Assembly: GCF_002723915.1 (NCBI RefSeq)
Contig: NZ_BEWL01000004.1
Span: 124,001 to 188,000, forward strand
DNA length: 64,000 bases
DNA from: Gluconobacter albidus
GTDB lineage: Bacteria > Pseudomonadota > Alphaproteobacteria > Acetobacterales > Acetobacteraceae
Direction: 5' to 3'
Below the pieces are notes generated by a model that saw nothing but the letters and a program-made list of their open reading frames with translations, was not told where the DNA came from and ran no database searches. This document shows, one piece after another, positions 35,953 to 44,089 of this stretch (the first letter of the stretch is position 1; every line of letters begins with the position of its first letter). The position numbers were made by a program, and so were the translations under genes.

Positions 35953-37667
35953 TTTTCAAGTGCAGAAAAAGCAGCTTTTCCACTCCCGAGAACAATCTCG
36001 CGATCATGAAAAACACGCAGCGCATCATGATGCGCCACACTGACGCATGTGGTGTGGGGCAAAAAGAAAAGAAGGGCCTCGTAAAGACGACGTTCATTGA
36101 CGTCGTCCAGAGCAGACGTCGCCTCGTCCAGAAACAGGATTGCAGGCCGGAACAGCAACGCCCGCGCCACCGCCAGACGCTGCTGCTCGCCCGGAGACAG
36201 CACAGCCCCCCAGTCCGCAGCTTCATCCAGCCGATGGCCGTATCCCGCCAGATTGACGGCTTCCAGAGCCTGCTGACAGAACGCTGTGTCGTAATGGTCT
36301 GGCGTCGCGGGATAGCTCAGCGCCTGACGCAGGGTCCCGGACGGAACATAACTGCGCTGGGGCAGAAACATGGCCTGTCTCATATTGAAAGAGACCTCTC
36401 CTCGCCCGTGACGCCACAGCCCGGCCAGCGCACGCAAAAAGGTGCTTTTTCCGGAACCGGACGGCCCACGCACCAGCCAGCGTTCGCCAGCCTGTATTGT
36501 CAGATCGCCAATCCGCGCAATCGGCGCCCCATCCGGCCGGTCCAGCGTCAGGTCGCGAATCTGCACGACAGGTGTTTCGGAAGCGAAACGTACAATCCCG
36601 CTCCGGGACGACTGACTGACAACCCGCTCGAACTCGCCCAGACGCTGAAGCACCGAACGCAGGGTCGCCAGATCGGCATAATTGAAAATGAACCATTCCA
36701 GACTGATCCGGACCTGCGTATAGGCCGAATTGATCTGCGAATAGAGCCCGAAACTCAGGGCATGAGCCATCGCTTTGGGGGCCAGCATCAGCCAGAGCGG
36801 TATCGTTGCGACTCCGGTATAAAACTCGCTGATGAAATTGACCCGCCACGTATACCGCACAACGGTGCGCCAGTTGGTGGCGATATGGGTCAGATAGCCG
36901 GACAACCGCAACTGCTCGGCATTTTCGCCCCCATAAAAGGCGATCTGCTCCGAATTACGCCGCACATCCATCAGCCCGGCACGCAGATCGGCATCGAAAT
37001 GCTGCTGTCGGTAGTTCGCACCGATCAGCGGCGCGCCGAAGCGCTCCAGTATCCCGGAAGCCACCAGCGACGTGAGGACCGCTCCCAGAAAAAGATAGCC
37101 GGGAATGTGGAAATGATGACCATGCCAGTCGAAGGACAATACCCCTCCGATGTTCCAAAGAACGACCGCGAAAGACAGCAGCGTGGTCACCGCATCAATG
37201 GCGTCCAGCCCCAGTTTGAGCGTCTGGACCGTCATCTGGGACAGATCGTCCGCAATACGCTGGTCGGGGTTGTCGGCCCGGTTCGGGCCATGTTCAAGCC
37301 GGTAATATGCCTCTTCCGACAGATACTGCCGCAGATAGACTTTCGTGTTCCACAGACGCCACCGCATCGAGAGAACCTGCGTCAGATAGGTCTGGGTCGC
37401 ATGAACCCCCACGGAGCCGAGCGTCACCAGAAGGTAAAACGGCAGCATCCCCAGACAGCGCCCGACCTCTCCTGCAAAGAACGCATCGAAAAACCGGTGA
37501 TACCAGGCCCCGAACCAGACGGCGGACTGAACGTAGAGCACGGACAGCCCGATGGTCCCGCCCAGAAGGGACCAGGCCCACCACTTCTCTTCGGACTTCC
37601 AGTAAGGAAAAAGAACCTTCCAGTCCGCAAGGGAATGTGGCGGGGTTGCGTCGTCAGTAGTTTGCAC
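35949..37667 (-). CDS. YddA/SbmA-like ABC transporter (fused membrane and ATPase domains)
   Basis: This 572-residue half-transporter has an N-terminal SbmA/BacA-type membrane domain (ABC_membrane_2) with about six helices, starting WWAWSLLGGTIGLSVLYVQS and including GPNRADNPDQRIADDLSQM. The C-terminal ATPase has Walker A VRGPSGSGKSTFLRALAGLW, signature LSPGEQQRLAVARALLF, Walker B ILFLDEATSALDD and H switch SVAHHDAL. The family moves peptides, vitamin B12-like or siderophore-type molecules across the inner membrane. I propose the GTG at 37667, which overlaps the receptor stop by 14 bases; the frame opens at 37730. Pairing with a TonB receptor recalls the E. coli yddA-yddB order. Confidence 0.85.
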   Translation of the reverse strand: MQTTDDATPPHSLADWKVLFPYWKSEEKWWAWSLLGGTIGLSVLYVQSAVWFGAWYHRFFDAFFAGEVGRCLGMLPFYLLVTLGSVGVHATQTYLTQVLSMRWRLWNTKVYLRQYLSEEAYYRLEHGPNRADNPDQRIADDLSQMTVQTLKLGLDAIDAVTTLLSFAVVLWNIGGVLSFDWHGHHFHIPGYLFLGAVLTSLVASGILERFGAPLIGANYRQQHFDADLRAGLMDVRRNSEQIAFYGGENAEQLRLSGYLTHIATNWRTVVRYTWRVNFISEFYTGVATIPLWLMLAPKAMAHALSFGLYSQINSAYTQVRISLEWFIFNYADLATLRSVLQRLGEFERVVSQSSRSGIVRFASETPVVQIRDLTLDRPDGAPIARIGDLTIQAGERWLVRGPSGSGKSTFLRALAGLWRHGRGEVSFNMRQAMFLPQRSYVPSGTLRQALSYPATPDHYDTAFCQQALEAVNLAGYGHRLDEAADWGAVLSPGEQQRLAVARALLFRPAILFLDEATSALDDVNERRLYEALLFFLPHTTCVSVAHHDALRVFHDREIVLGSGKAAFSALEK

Positions 37668-40005
37668 GAAGCGTCGCCATGAAGCTGCGCGGGGCAGCCG
37701 GGAAGTTGAACTGCCACTGACCGCTGGCACGCTCGTAATAATACCGGTTGGTCAGGTTTGTTGCGTTAAGCTGAAGCCGCAGGTGGCGGTTGAACCGATA
37801 CCCCGCCATGGCATCCAGAGTCATGTAACCGCCCTGGATGGTCGTGGCGTAACTGCCGCGCAGATTGCTGTTCGCATTAATTCCCGCCCCCACGTTCAGG
37901 CCTTTGAGAAAACCATCCTGGACATTGTAATGTACCCAGGACTTGAACATGTGGTGCGGTGAGAAAACACCCCCGAAGTCGCTGACCTTCGAGTTCGAAA
38001 CCTTCGTATCCAGATAGGTATACCCAATGGATACGTCGAGCCCCGGCAGGATCTGGCCATCAACCTGCGCTTCCCAGCCCTGACGGCGGATCGGACCGGT
38101 CGTGACGTAGAACTGCGAGTGATATGGATCCTGCACCGGCTGGTTGATGCTTTCCATCCGGAACAGCGCGGACGAGATGTTCAGGCGTCCGCGGAAATAT
38201 TCCGCCTTGAACCCGGTCTCGACCTGATTGCCTTCCTGTGGCGCAAGACCGCCCCCACCATAGGTCTGCCTGCCGACGGCCGGCGTGAAAATGCTGGCAT
38301 AACTGGCATACCATGAGATGTTCGGCGTGATCTGGTAAACCGTTCCCAGATAGGGGGTGAGCTGCCCGCGCAGATCAGCCTGATTGACCCACTCCCCCTT
38401 CGGGGCAGGAGAAATCTTCTGAAGCTTCTCATAGTAGCGTGAAACACGCCCACCCAGAATCAGGGACAGGTGCCGGATCACCTCCAGCCGAAGCTGACCA
38501 TAGAACCCCCACTGATAGGCATAGTCATCCGTCCCGTATCCATCGGCATTCTGCTTGTAATCAAAGCAGCTTGCCGGAGGCTGGGGAACGGCATTGGTGT
38601 TTTCGAGGCTGATATTGTTGTAGATATTGTTGCAGTTCACATTCGCATACTGCGTAATCTGCTCATAGGAATTGTAGTTGAACCCGAACAGCGCATGATG
38701 CGTCCTGTTGAGCAGCTTGAAACTGCCCTGAGCATACACATCCGCGGAGCGGGACGTGTTGGAGCCTCTGTATTTGGCAATCCCCTGATCCCGGTACTGA
38801 AGCTTTCCGGTCGTGGGACTGATCTTGTTCCAGGGCTCGTTATAGAAAATATTGTAGTCCTGGTCATAGAACGTGGCGCGGGCCGTCGCCGTCCAGTCCC
38901 CCCAGAGCTTCTGGGTGATGGACGCAATCGTCTGCTGCGTCATGTAGTTCGAATACCCCCAGCTCTGGCTCGGGTTCGCATCCCGGTTGCCGGACCACAG
39001 CGTATTGGCCGTGGTCAGCGGCAGACCATAATAAGGTGCCGTAATGTCCTGCTGCTGGGCAGCATGAGAGACCATGAACGTCGTCGTGGGCGTAACATCC
39101 CACTCCAGCGCGCCATAGGCCTGCCATTTGCGCGAATGGGAGTATTTGTAGAAAAAATGGTTGTCCTGATACAGGTCGGCCGTCCGGAAACGCACCGTCT
39201 TGGAGCGGTTCAGCGGAATGGTGATATCCGTATCCACCCGGTAATTGTCAAAACTGCCCACGCTGGCCGACCCGCCCGCAGCGAAGTCCATACCAGGCTT
39301 TTTCGTCACCTGGTTGACCACGCCACCCGCGCCGCCTCCGCCCTGCAACAGACCGGAGGAGCCACGAAGCACCTCGATCCTGTCATACATTGACAGATCA
39401 AAGGCCGCGTTGTTCAGCGTTCCTGCAGCGTTGGGCGTCCCATCAATCGACGTCGTGAGCTGATATCCGCGTGAATAATAATTGGAATTGGCCGTAGAGC
39501 CGGGAAAGACGCGAATCCCGTTGATCTGCCGCATCGCATCCGCCATCGTCAGCATGTTGGAATCTTCCATACGCTGCTGGGTGATGACCGAAATGGACTG
39601 CGGCACGTCCTTGAGCGCCACGGGGCTTTTCCCCCAGACCTCAACGGCAGGCGCCGTATAGGTGTGGTTGGTCCCCAGAACCTGAATATTTTCCTCTGCC
39701 GCTGCGTCCAGATCGTCTGAAGAGCGCGATACGACTGCGGCAGGGGCTGCGGCGGAGACCGCAGCAGGGGCTTTCGCAGACTTCGCGGCAGGAGTTTCGG
39801 CGCGCCGGGAGACGCCGCAATGCACAGGACGCGGCGCCCTGTGTGTGGCATGGCAGACAGACGGGTGGTTTCTGGCGCGCTCTGCAACCGTATCAGCCAG
39901 GGCCGCAGGGCATGCGCCCGCCATCAGGCTGCCCCAGATCAGGGCATGGTGGGAAATGGCGGAAAAGCCGAGCCGACGGCGAACTGAAATGCCATGCTGT
40001 GTCAT
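37654..40005 (-). CDS. TonB-dependent receptor within the copper cluster, with Cys/His-rich N-terminal segment
   Basis: This 783-residue outer-membrane receptor has a signal peptide ending near residue 37 (AALA). A segment with His47, Cys51, His52, His55, His62 and Cys63 (CHATHRAPRPVHC) follows, then an Ala/Lys linker and the plug (LKDVPQSISVITQQRMEDSN, IEVLRGSSGLLQGGGGAGGV). The barrel ends in FMATLRANY. Plug and barrel match siderophore-type receptors; the Cys/His segment is not usual for the family. AGGA eight bases before the ATG at 40005 sets the start. The gene lies 120 bases after copZ and overlaps the YddA-like ABC gene, with CopA ATPase next, so a copper complex or a metal-chelating peptide is a plausible substrate by inference. 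Confidence 0.9.
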   Translation of the reverse strand: MTQHGISVRRRLGFSAISHHALIWGSLMAGACPAALADTVAERARNHPSVCHATHRAPRPVHCGVSRRAETPAAKSAKAPAAVSAAAPAAVVSRSSDDLDAAAEENIQVLGTNHTYTAPAVEVWGKSPVALKDVPQSISVITQQRMEDSNMLTMADAMRQINGIRVFPGSTANSNYYSRGYQLTTSIDGTPNAAGTLNNAAFDLSMYDRIEVLRGSSGLLQGGGGAGGVVNQVTKKPGMDFAAGGSASVGSFDNYRVDTDITIPLNRSKTVRFRTADLYQDNHFFYKYSHSRKWQAYGALEWDVTPTTTFMVSHAAQQQDITAPYYGLPLTTANTLWSGNRDANPSQSWGYSNYMTQQTIASITQKLWGDWTATARATFYDQDYNIFYNEPWNKISPTTGKLQYRDQGIAKYRGSNTSRSADVYAQGSFKLLNRTHHALFGFNYNSYEQITQYANVNCNNIYNNISLENTNAVPQPPASCFDYKQNADGYGTDDYAYQWGFYGQLRLEVIRHLSLILGGRVSRYYEKLQKISPAPKGEWVNQADLRGQLTPYLGTVYQITPNISWYASYASIFTPAVGRQTYGGGGLAPQEGNQVETGFKAEYFRGRLNISSALFRMESINQPVQDPYHSQFYVTTGPIRRQGWEAQVDGQILPGLDVSIGYTYLDTKVSNSKVSDFGGVFSPHHMFKSWVHYNVQDGFLKGLNVGAGINANSNLRGSYATTIQGGYMTLDAMAGYRFNRHLRLQLNATNLTNRYYYERASGQWQFNFPAAPRSFMATLRANY

Positions 40006-40125
40006 AATGTCTGTCCTAAAGAGACATGCCAGCCCCATGCAACAACCCGTTCCACGAAAAGCGCCGTGTCGCGGCCTGAGACTGGCAATGAAACGCTCCT
40101 GTTCAGGAGGAGGCGTGCTCCTGCT

Positions 40126-40338
40126 TCAGGAAACGACGTCAAATCCCGTGTCTTCGACGACGCCCCTGAACGCTGCGGGCGAAACGTGGGCGGGGTCGTA
40201 AGAGACCGTCACCTTGCCGCCATCCAGCACGATATCGACGCCCGTTACGCCGTTTACGGCTTCAAGTGCGCGCTGGAGCTTGCCCGAACACCCGTTGCAG
40301 GACATGCCCTCGACCGTCATGTGCGCTGTTTCTGTCAT
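40126..40338 (-). CDS. copZ: Copper chaperone CopZ-type heavy-metal-associated protein
   Basis: This 70-residue single HMA domain protein carries Cu(I) in the cytoplasm to the ATPase or repressor. The metal site is GMSCNGCSGKLQRAL, with the two Cys of CxxC, followed by the ferredoxin-like fold pattern (KVTVSYDPAHVSPAAFRGVV). AAGGA nine bases upstream of the ATG fixes the start. It is the first gene of a minus-strand series with the TonB receptor, ABC transporter and CopA ATPase. Two CsoR-like operator candidates lie upstream. Confidence 0.92.
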   Translation of the reverse strand: MTETAHMTVEGMSCNGCSGKLQRALEAVNGVTGVDIVLDGGKVTVSYDPAHVSPAAFRGVVEDTGFDVVS

Positions 40339-40391
40339 GTCACGAAATCCTTGAAAGAGAGAGAAACTCCCCCGGTGACGGGCATATCCAC

Positions 40392-40407
40392 ATACGATGC
40401 GGGGGTA
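40392..40407. promoter_or_regulatory. Candidate CsoR-type operator proximal to copZ
   Basis: ATACGATGCGGGGGTA, followed by GGG, resembles the ATACCC..GGGGGTAT organisation of CsoR operators in other bacteria. It sits 54-69 bases before the copZ start, where a promoter would be expected. Confidence 0.5.
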
Positions 40408-40479
40408 GGGTTTATATAACTATTCACCATAAAACGATTCTGGCAATATTTCCTATTCCACGATAACAATATGATATAT

Positions 40480-40496
40480 ATACCGCACCGGGGTAT
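40480..40496. promoter_or_regulatory. Candidate CsoR-type operator between copZ and the plus-strand copper operon
   Basis: ATACCGCACCGGGGTAT is a near-palindrome with ATACC and GGGGTAT ends, close to the published CsoR operator form. It lies in the 310-base divergent gap (40339-40648), which is otherwise AT-rich and holds no gene. A further GGGTATAGGG at 40581-40590, preceded by CCCCCGG, may be a third site serving the plus-strand genes. Confidence 0.55.
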
Positions 40497-40648
40497 GCAA
40501 TTTTCATATTGCCTCCGAAACAGATTCGACAAGATAATTTTTTCAGACACGGAAAAATAATCTTTTCCGATCCCCCGGCAGGGTATAGGGTCAGATCAGA
40601 TTCGAACGATGAATCGCTCCGTTTCTCCCCCTTCTGTGGTGATTTCTG

Positions 40649-41041
40649 ATGGTCAGGACACATGCCCGGATCTGGATCGGCCTGCTGGCCTGCCTGCTCA
40701 TGCAGGTCGGGCTGCTGCTCGGCACATCCACCGCGCAGGCCAGATCTGAGGCCCCCCACATGGCCATGGCAATGCACCACATGGCCCATCACCAGAAGCC
40801 GGATGCCAAAGACTGCTGCAAAACCTCAGCGTTCCATGCCATCCCCCATCCGCAACAGTCTTCCGAAGGCTGCTGCCACACCCATGCGGTCTCAACCGAC
40901 CCCATGCTGACAACGGCGTCCATCCACCCGTCCGGCCCGGTCCGTGCGACTTCGCAGGCCTTTGCGTCCGGCCTGCAGGGCCGTTTCAGCGGCACGGACT
41001 GGATCCCCGCCTCTCCGCCTCCCAAACCCCGCGCGATCTGA
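40649..41041 (+). CDS. Exported Met/His/Cys-rich protein at head of copper operon
   Basis: A 130-residue product starts with a hydrophobic signal (WIGLLACLLMQVGLLLGTST, ending near AQA). The mature part begins with a Met/His cluster (HMAMAMHHMAHHQKP), then two Cys pairs (KDCCKTSAF and EGCCHTHAV), then a Ser/Pro-rich tail. Such features suit periplasmic copper binding. Small proteins of this kind, often DUF2946-like, precede copA in copper operons, but I cannot assign a family with certainty. It is the first gene before the multicopper oxidase, 87 bases away. The ribosome site is weak (GGTGA). Confidence 0.68.
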   Translation: MVRTHARIWIGLLACLLMQVGLLLGTSTAQARSEAPHMAMAMHHMAHHQKPDAKDCCKTSAFHAIPHPQQSSEGCCHTHAVSTDPMLTTASIHPSGPVRATSQAFASGLQGRFSGTDWIPASPPPKPRAI

Positions 41042-41128
41042 CACACGCCTGACCGGCGTGGACCCGTCCTGCTACCCGCAATGGGCATTCAGGGCCTCAC
41101 CTTCTGTCATTTTCGCGGATTTATCCTC

Positions 41129-42952
41129 ATGACCTTTCCGTCCCGCTTCCGGGACGGCCTGACACGACGGCGTTTCGTGACGGGGATCGGCGCAGGCGGC
41201 CTTCTGGCGGCCCTGCCCCGGACCTCACAGGCGCTCTCGTCCAAGGCTGCCCCCTCTGGAGGTTCTCCTCTCAGGGCCTCTTCCGGCATTATACCCCCCC
41301 ACCCCTCTGAGCGGTGGGATCTGAAGGTCGGCCACACGCGCATTTCGCTTGATGGCAAGACCATGCACGCCCCGACCGTCGGCGGCACGGTGCCCGGTCC
41401 GATCCTGCGCTTCAAACAGGGCGATACCGTCAGCATTAACGTGACCAACACGCTGGATGAACCGACCTCGATCCACTGGCACGGCATCCGCACGCCCGCG
41501 AACATGGACGGCGTACCGGGGCTGAGCTTCGGCGGCATCGCACCCGGCGAGACCTTCACCTACCGCTTCAAACTCCATCAGAGCGGCACCTACTGGTATC
41601 ACAGCCATTCCGGGATGCAGGAAGCGATGGGCCTGTATGGTGCGATGGTGATCGACCCGCGCCGACCGGACCCGAACGCCTGCGACCGCGATTACGTCAT
41701 TTTCCTCGCCGAATGGACGGATGTCATGCCCCATGACATCGTCAGCAACCTCAAGATGCAGGACGACTATTACGTCTTCCGCCAGCGCACGGCCGCATCC
41801 TTTCCGAAGGAAGCACGCGAAGCGGGAAGCGCCGGGGCTGCCCTCGCGGACCGTCTGGCCTGGTCAAAAATGCGCATGGCCGCGACCGACATCGCGGACG
41901 TCTCAGGCGCGATTTACACCTATACGCTGAACGGCCACGCCCCGGACATGAACTGGAGCGGCCTGTTCAAACCCGGCGAAAAAGTACGTCTACGCTTCAT
42001 CAACGGCTCGACCATGACGTTTTTCGACATCCGGATCCCGGGGCTCGAAATGCTCGTCGTGCAGGCGGATGGCAACGACATCGAACCCGTCCCCGTGGAC
42101 GAGTTCCGCATCGGCGTGGCGGAAACCTATGACGTGATCGTCCAGCCCACGGACGAGCGCGCCTATGCCATTTTCGCCCAGAGCGAAGACCGCACCGGCT
42201 ACGCCCGCGGCACCCTCGCCCCGCGCGAAGACATGATCGCCCCCCTGCCCCCCATGGACCCGCGCCCGGTCCGAACCATGGTCGATATGGGCATGGGGAA
42301 CATGAAGCCCGGCGAAAGCATGAAGGACATGGACATGTCGGGCGATATATCCGGCATGAAAATGGATGGCGACATGGCCGGAATGGACATGAAAGGCATG
42401 GATATGAGCCACATGGCCATGCCGAAGATGGAAGTGGACGATCCCGGCCCGCCACCCATCAATGTCGAAAACCAGATGCGCGCCATGATGCCGATCGACC
42501 GCACCGGCAGCCTCGGCGACGGGCTGGAAAACAACGGCCGCCGCGTCCTGAACTATAAGCAACTCCGCGCCACGCGCCCCGGAGCGGATCTGCGACCGCC
42601 GACGCGGGAAATCATCCTGCATCTGACCGGCAACATGGACCGCTACATCTGGGGCTTCAACGGCCGGAAATTCTCGGAATCCGGTCCGATCCGCCTCAAA
42701 CTCGGCGAACGGGTGCGTTTCACGCTCATCAACGACACCATGATGGAACATCCGATCCATCTGCACGGTCTGTGGAGCGAGCTGGAAAACGGTCAGGGCG
42801 ATTACCGCCCCTACAAGCACACCATCATTTCCCAGCCGGGCTCGAAGCTGAGCTATCTCGTGACGGCCGATACCCCCGGCATGTGGGCATATCACTGCCA
42901 CCTGATGTATCACATGGATCTGGGCATGTTCCGCACGGTGATCGTGGCATGA
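41129..42952 (+). CDS. Periplasmic multicopper oxidase CopA (copper resistance)
   Basis: This PcoA/CopA-type multicopper oxidase of 607 residues detoxifies Cu(I) by oxidation in the periplasm. It has a Tat signal (RFRDGLTRRRFVTGIGAGG). Copper ligands are in the HWHG, HSHS, HPIHLHG and HCHLMYHMDLGMF motifs of cupredoxin domains 1 and 3, giving the T1 and trinuclear sites. A Met-rich insert (about 42285-42430) holds repeated MDM/GM units, including GDMAGMDMKGMDMSHMAM. I prefer the ATG at 41129 to the upstream ATG at 41081 because it gives a normal Tat n-region. The stop overlaps the copB start (ATGA). Confidence 0.95.
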   Translation: MTFPSRFRDGLTRRRFVTGIGAGGLLAALPRTSQALSSKAAPSGGSPLRASSGIIPPHPSERWDLKVGHTRISLDGKTMHAPTVGGTVPGPILRFKQGDTVSINVTNTLDEPTSIHWHGIRTPANMDGVPGLSFGGIAPGETFTYRFKLHQSGTYWYHSHSGMQEAMGLYGAMVIDPRRPDPNACDRDYVIFLAEWTDVMPHDIVSNLKMQDDYYVFRQRTAASFPKEAREAGSAGAALADRLAWSKMRMAATDIADVSGAIYTYTLNGHAPDMNWSGLFKPGEKVRLRFINGSTMTFFDIRIPGLEMLVVQADGNDIEPVPVDEFRIGVAETYDVIVQPTDERAYAIFAQSEDRTGYARGTLAPREDMIAPLPPMDPRPVRTMVDMGMGNMKPGESMKDMDMSGDISGMKMDGDMAGMDMKGMDMSHMAMPKMEVDDPGPPPINVENQMRAMMPIDRTGSLGDGLENNGRRVLNYKQLRATRPGADLRPPTREIILHLTGNMDRYIWGFNGRKFSESGPIRLKLGERVRFTLINDTMMEHPIHLHGLWSELENGQGDYRPYKHTIISQPGSKLSYLVTADTPGMWAYHCHLMYHMDLGMFRTVIVA

Positions 42953-43725
42953 AACACGCCCTCTCCCTCGCAGTCCTGTCCGCTCTCGCTGTTTCGGCCG
43001 GCACAGCCCGTGCCGCTCAGACGGTCTATCGCGCCGCCGATGCGCCGGAGGCGACCCCGGTCGTCTATATCGGCAACATCAAACCCGCCATGGATCAGGG
43101 CACCTGGCTGCACGGCATCTTCAACCAGCTTGAAGGCCGCTATGCGCCCGGCGGCACCGATTTCCGCTGGGATGGCGAAGCCTGGTTCGGCGGTGACTAC
43201 AACAAGATCTGGCTCAAATCCGAAGGCACGCTCGAAAAGGGTCGCCTGAGCGATGGCGACCACGAACTCCTCTATACGCGCTCCATTTCGTCCTACTGGA
43301 ACCTTCAGGGCGGCGTGCGGATGGATCTCGATGACGGCCCGACCCGTACCTGGGGCGCGTTCGGCATCGAAGGTCTGGCACTCTACGAGTTCGAGTTCGA
43401 GGCCACGGCCTATGTCAGCGACCGCGGACGTTTCGCCGCCCGCGTGGAAGGCTCTTACGATTTCCTGCTGACCAACCGCCTGATCCTTCAGCCGCAGGCT
43501 GAATTCAATTTTTACACGAAGTCCGACACGGGACGGCAGGCTGGCGCCGGTCTGTCGGATGTCGATGCCGGCCTGCGCCTGCGATACGAGCTCTGGCGGA
43601 AATTCGCGCCCTACGTGGCCGTGACCTACTCCGGATATCTCACCCAGGCCCGCCGGATCGCCCGTGACCAGCACGACGACACCGGCTCCGTCCGCTTCAG
43701 CCTCGGCGTCCGAAGCTGGTTCTGA
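42949..43725 (+). CDS. copB: Outer-membrane copper resistance protein CopB
   Basis: CopB is the outer-membrane barrel partner of CopA in periplasmic copper handling. The 258-residue product has a signal peptide (MKHALSLAVLSALAVSAGTA, cleaved near ARA) and the CopB core with FRWDGEAWFGGDYNKIWLKS, YTRSISSYWNLQGGVRMDL and a terminal FSLGVRSWF. Unlike many CopB proteins it has no Met/His-rich N-terminal region. The ATG at 42949 overlaps the copA stop, so the two are translationally coupled. Confidence 0.94.
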   Translation: MKHALSLAVLSALAVSAGTARAAQTVYRAADAPEATPVVYIGNIKPAMDQGTWLHGIFNQLEGRYAPGGTDFRWDGEAWFGGDYNKIWLKSEGTLEKGRLSDGDHELLYTRSISSYWNLQGGVRMDLDDGPTRTWGAFGIEGLALYEFEFEATAYVSDRGRFAARVEGSYDFLLTNRLILQPQAEFNFYTKSDTGRQAGAGLSDVDAGLRLRYELWRKFAPYVAVTYSGYLTQARRIARDQHDDTGSVRFSLGVRSWF

Positions 43726-43757
43726 TTCCAACATCCCATAAAAGAAAGTCACACATC

Positions 43758-44075
43758 ATGCGCAAAACCCTCCTCGCACTGGGCATCCTTTTCACAACCG
43801 TCGCAGCCTACGCCGATCCGTCCATGCCCGGCATGGACATGAGCCATATGGATATGGGCGGCAAAAGCACCATGACCATGTCGTCCCCCAAAACACAGGA
43901 CCCGATGGCCGGACTGAACATGGATCAGCAAATGGCCCTGTGCGCGCGTCTGGAGACGCTCAGCAAACAGAACAGTCCCCTGACGCCGAAAATGAAGCAG
44001 CAGCGCGCCGCCTGTCAGAAAATGGACATGGGCATGACGAGCCAGTCCGCACCGGGCGAAACGCTGGACCGCTGA
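43758..44075 (+). CDS. Small Met-rich exported protein of the copper operon
   Basis: This 105-residue protein has a signal peptide (MRKTLLALGILFTTVAAYA) and a Met-rich mature N-terminus (SMPGMDMSHMDMGG), then a helical region with two Cys (ALCARLETLSKQ and RAACQKMDMGM). The Met/His motifs resemble Cu(I)-binding sites of CopB, PcoE or CopK-like proteins. It follows copB by 32 bases and is probably cotranscribed. I infer periplasmic copper buffering or delivery to CopA/CopB; no specific family is recognised. Confidence 0.72.
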   Translation: MRKTLLALGILFTTVAAYADPSMPGMDMSHMDMGGKSTMTMSSPKTQDPMAGLNMDQQMALCARLETLSKQNSPLTPKMKQQRAACQKMDMGMTSQSAPGETLDR

Positions 44076-44089
44076 AGGCGCGGATTTTT

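Noticed and set aside
42280-42440. Tandem repeat array or CRISPR-like repeat
   Set aside because: The repetition comes from Met-Asp/Met-Gly codons within the oxidase insert; there are no regular spacers.
41990-42913. A strikingly His-rich minus-strand open frame (HAHIDHG, HVHVLHAFAGLH)
   Set aside because: The histidines are the reverse complement of the Met-rich ATG repeats in the CopA oxidase, so the pattern is an artefact.
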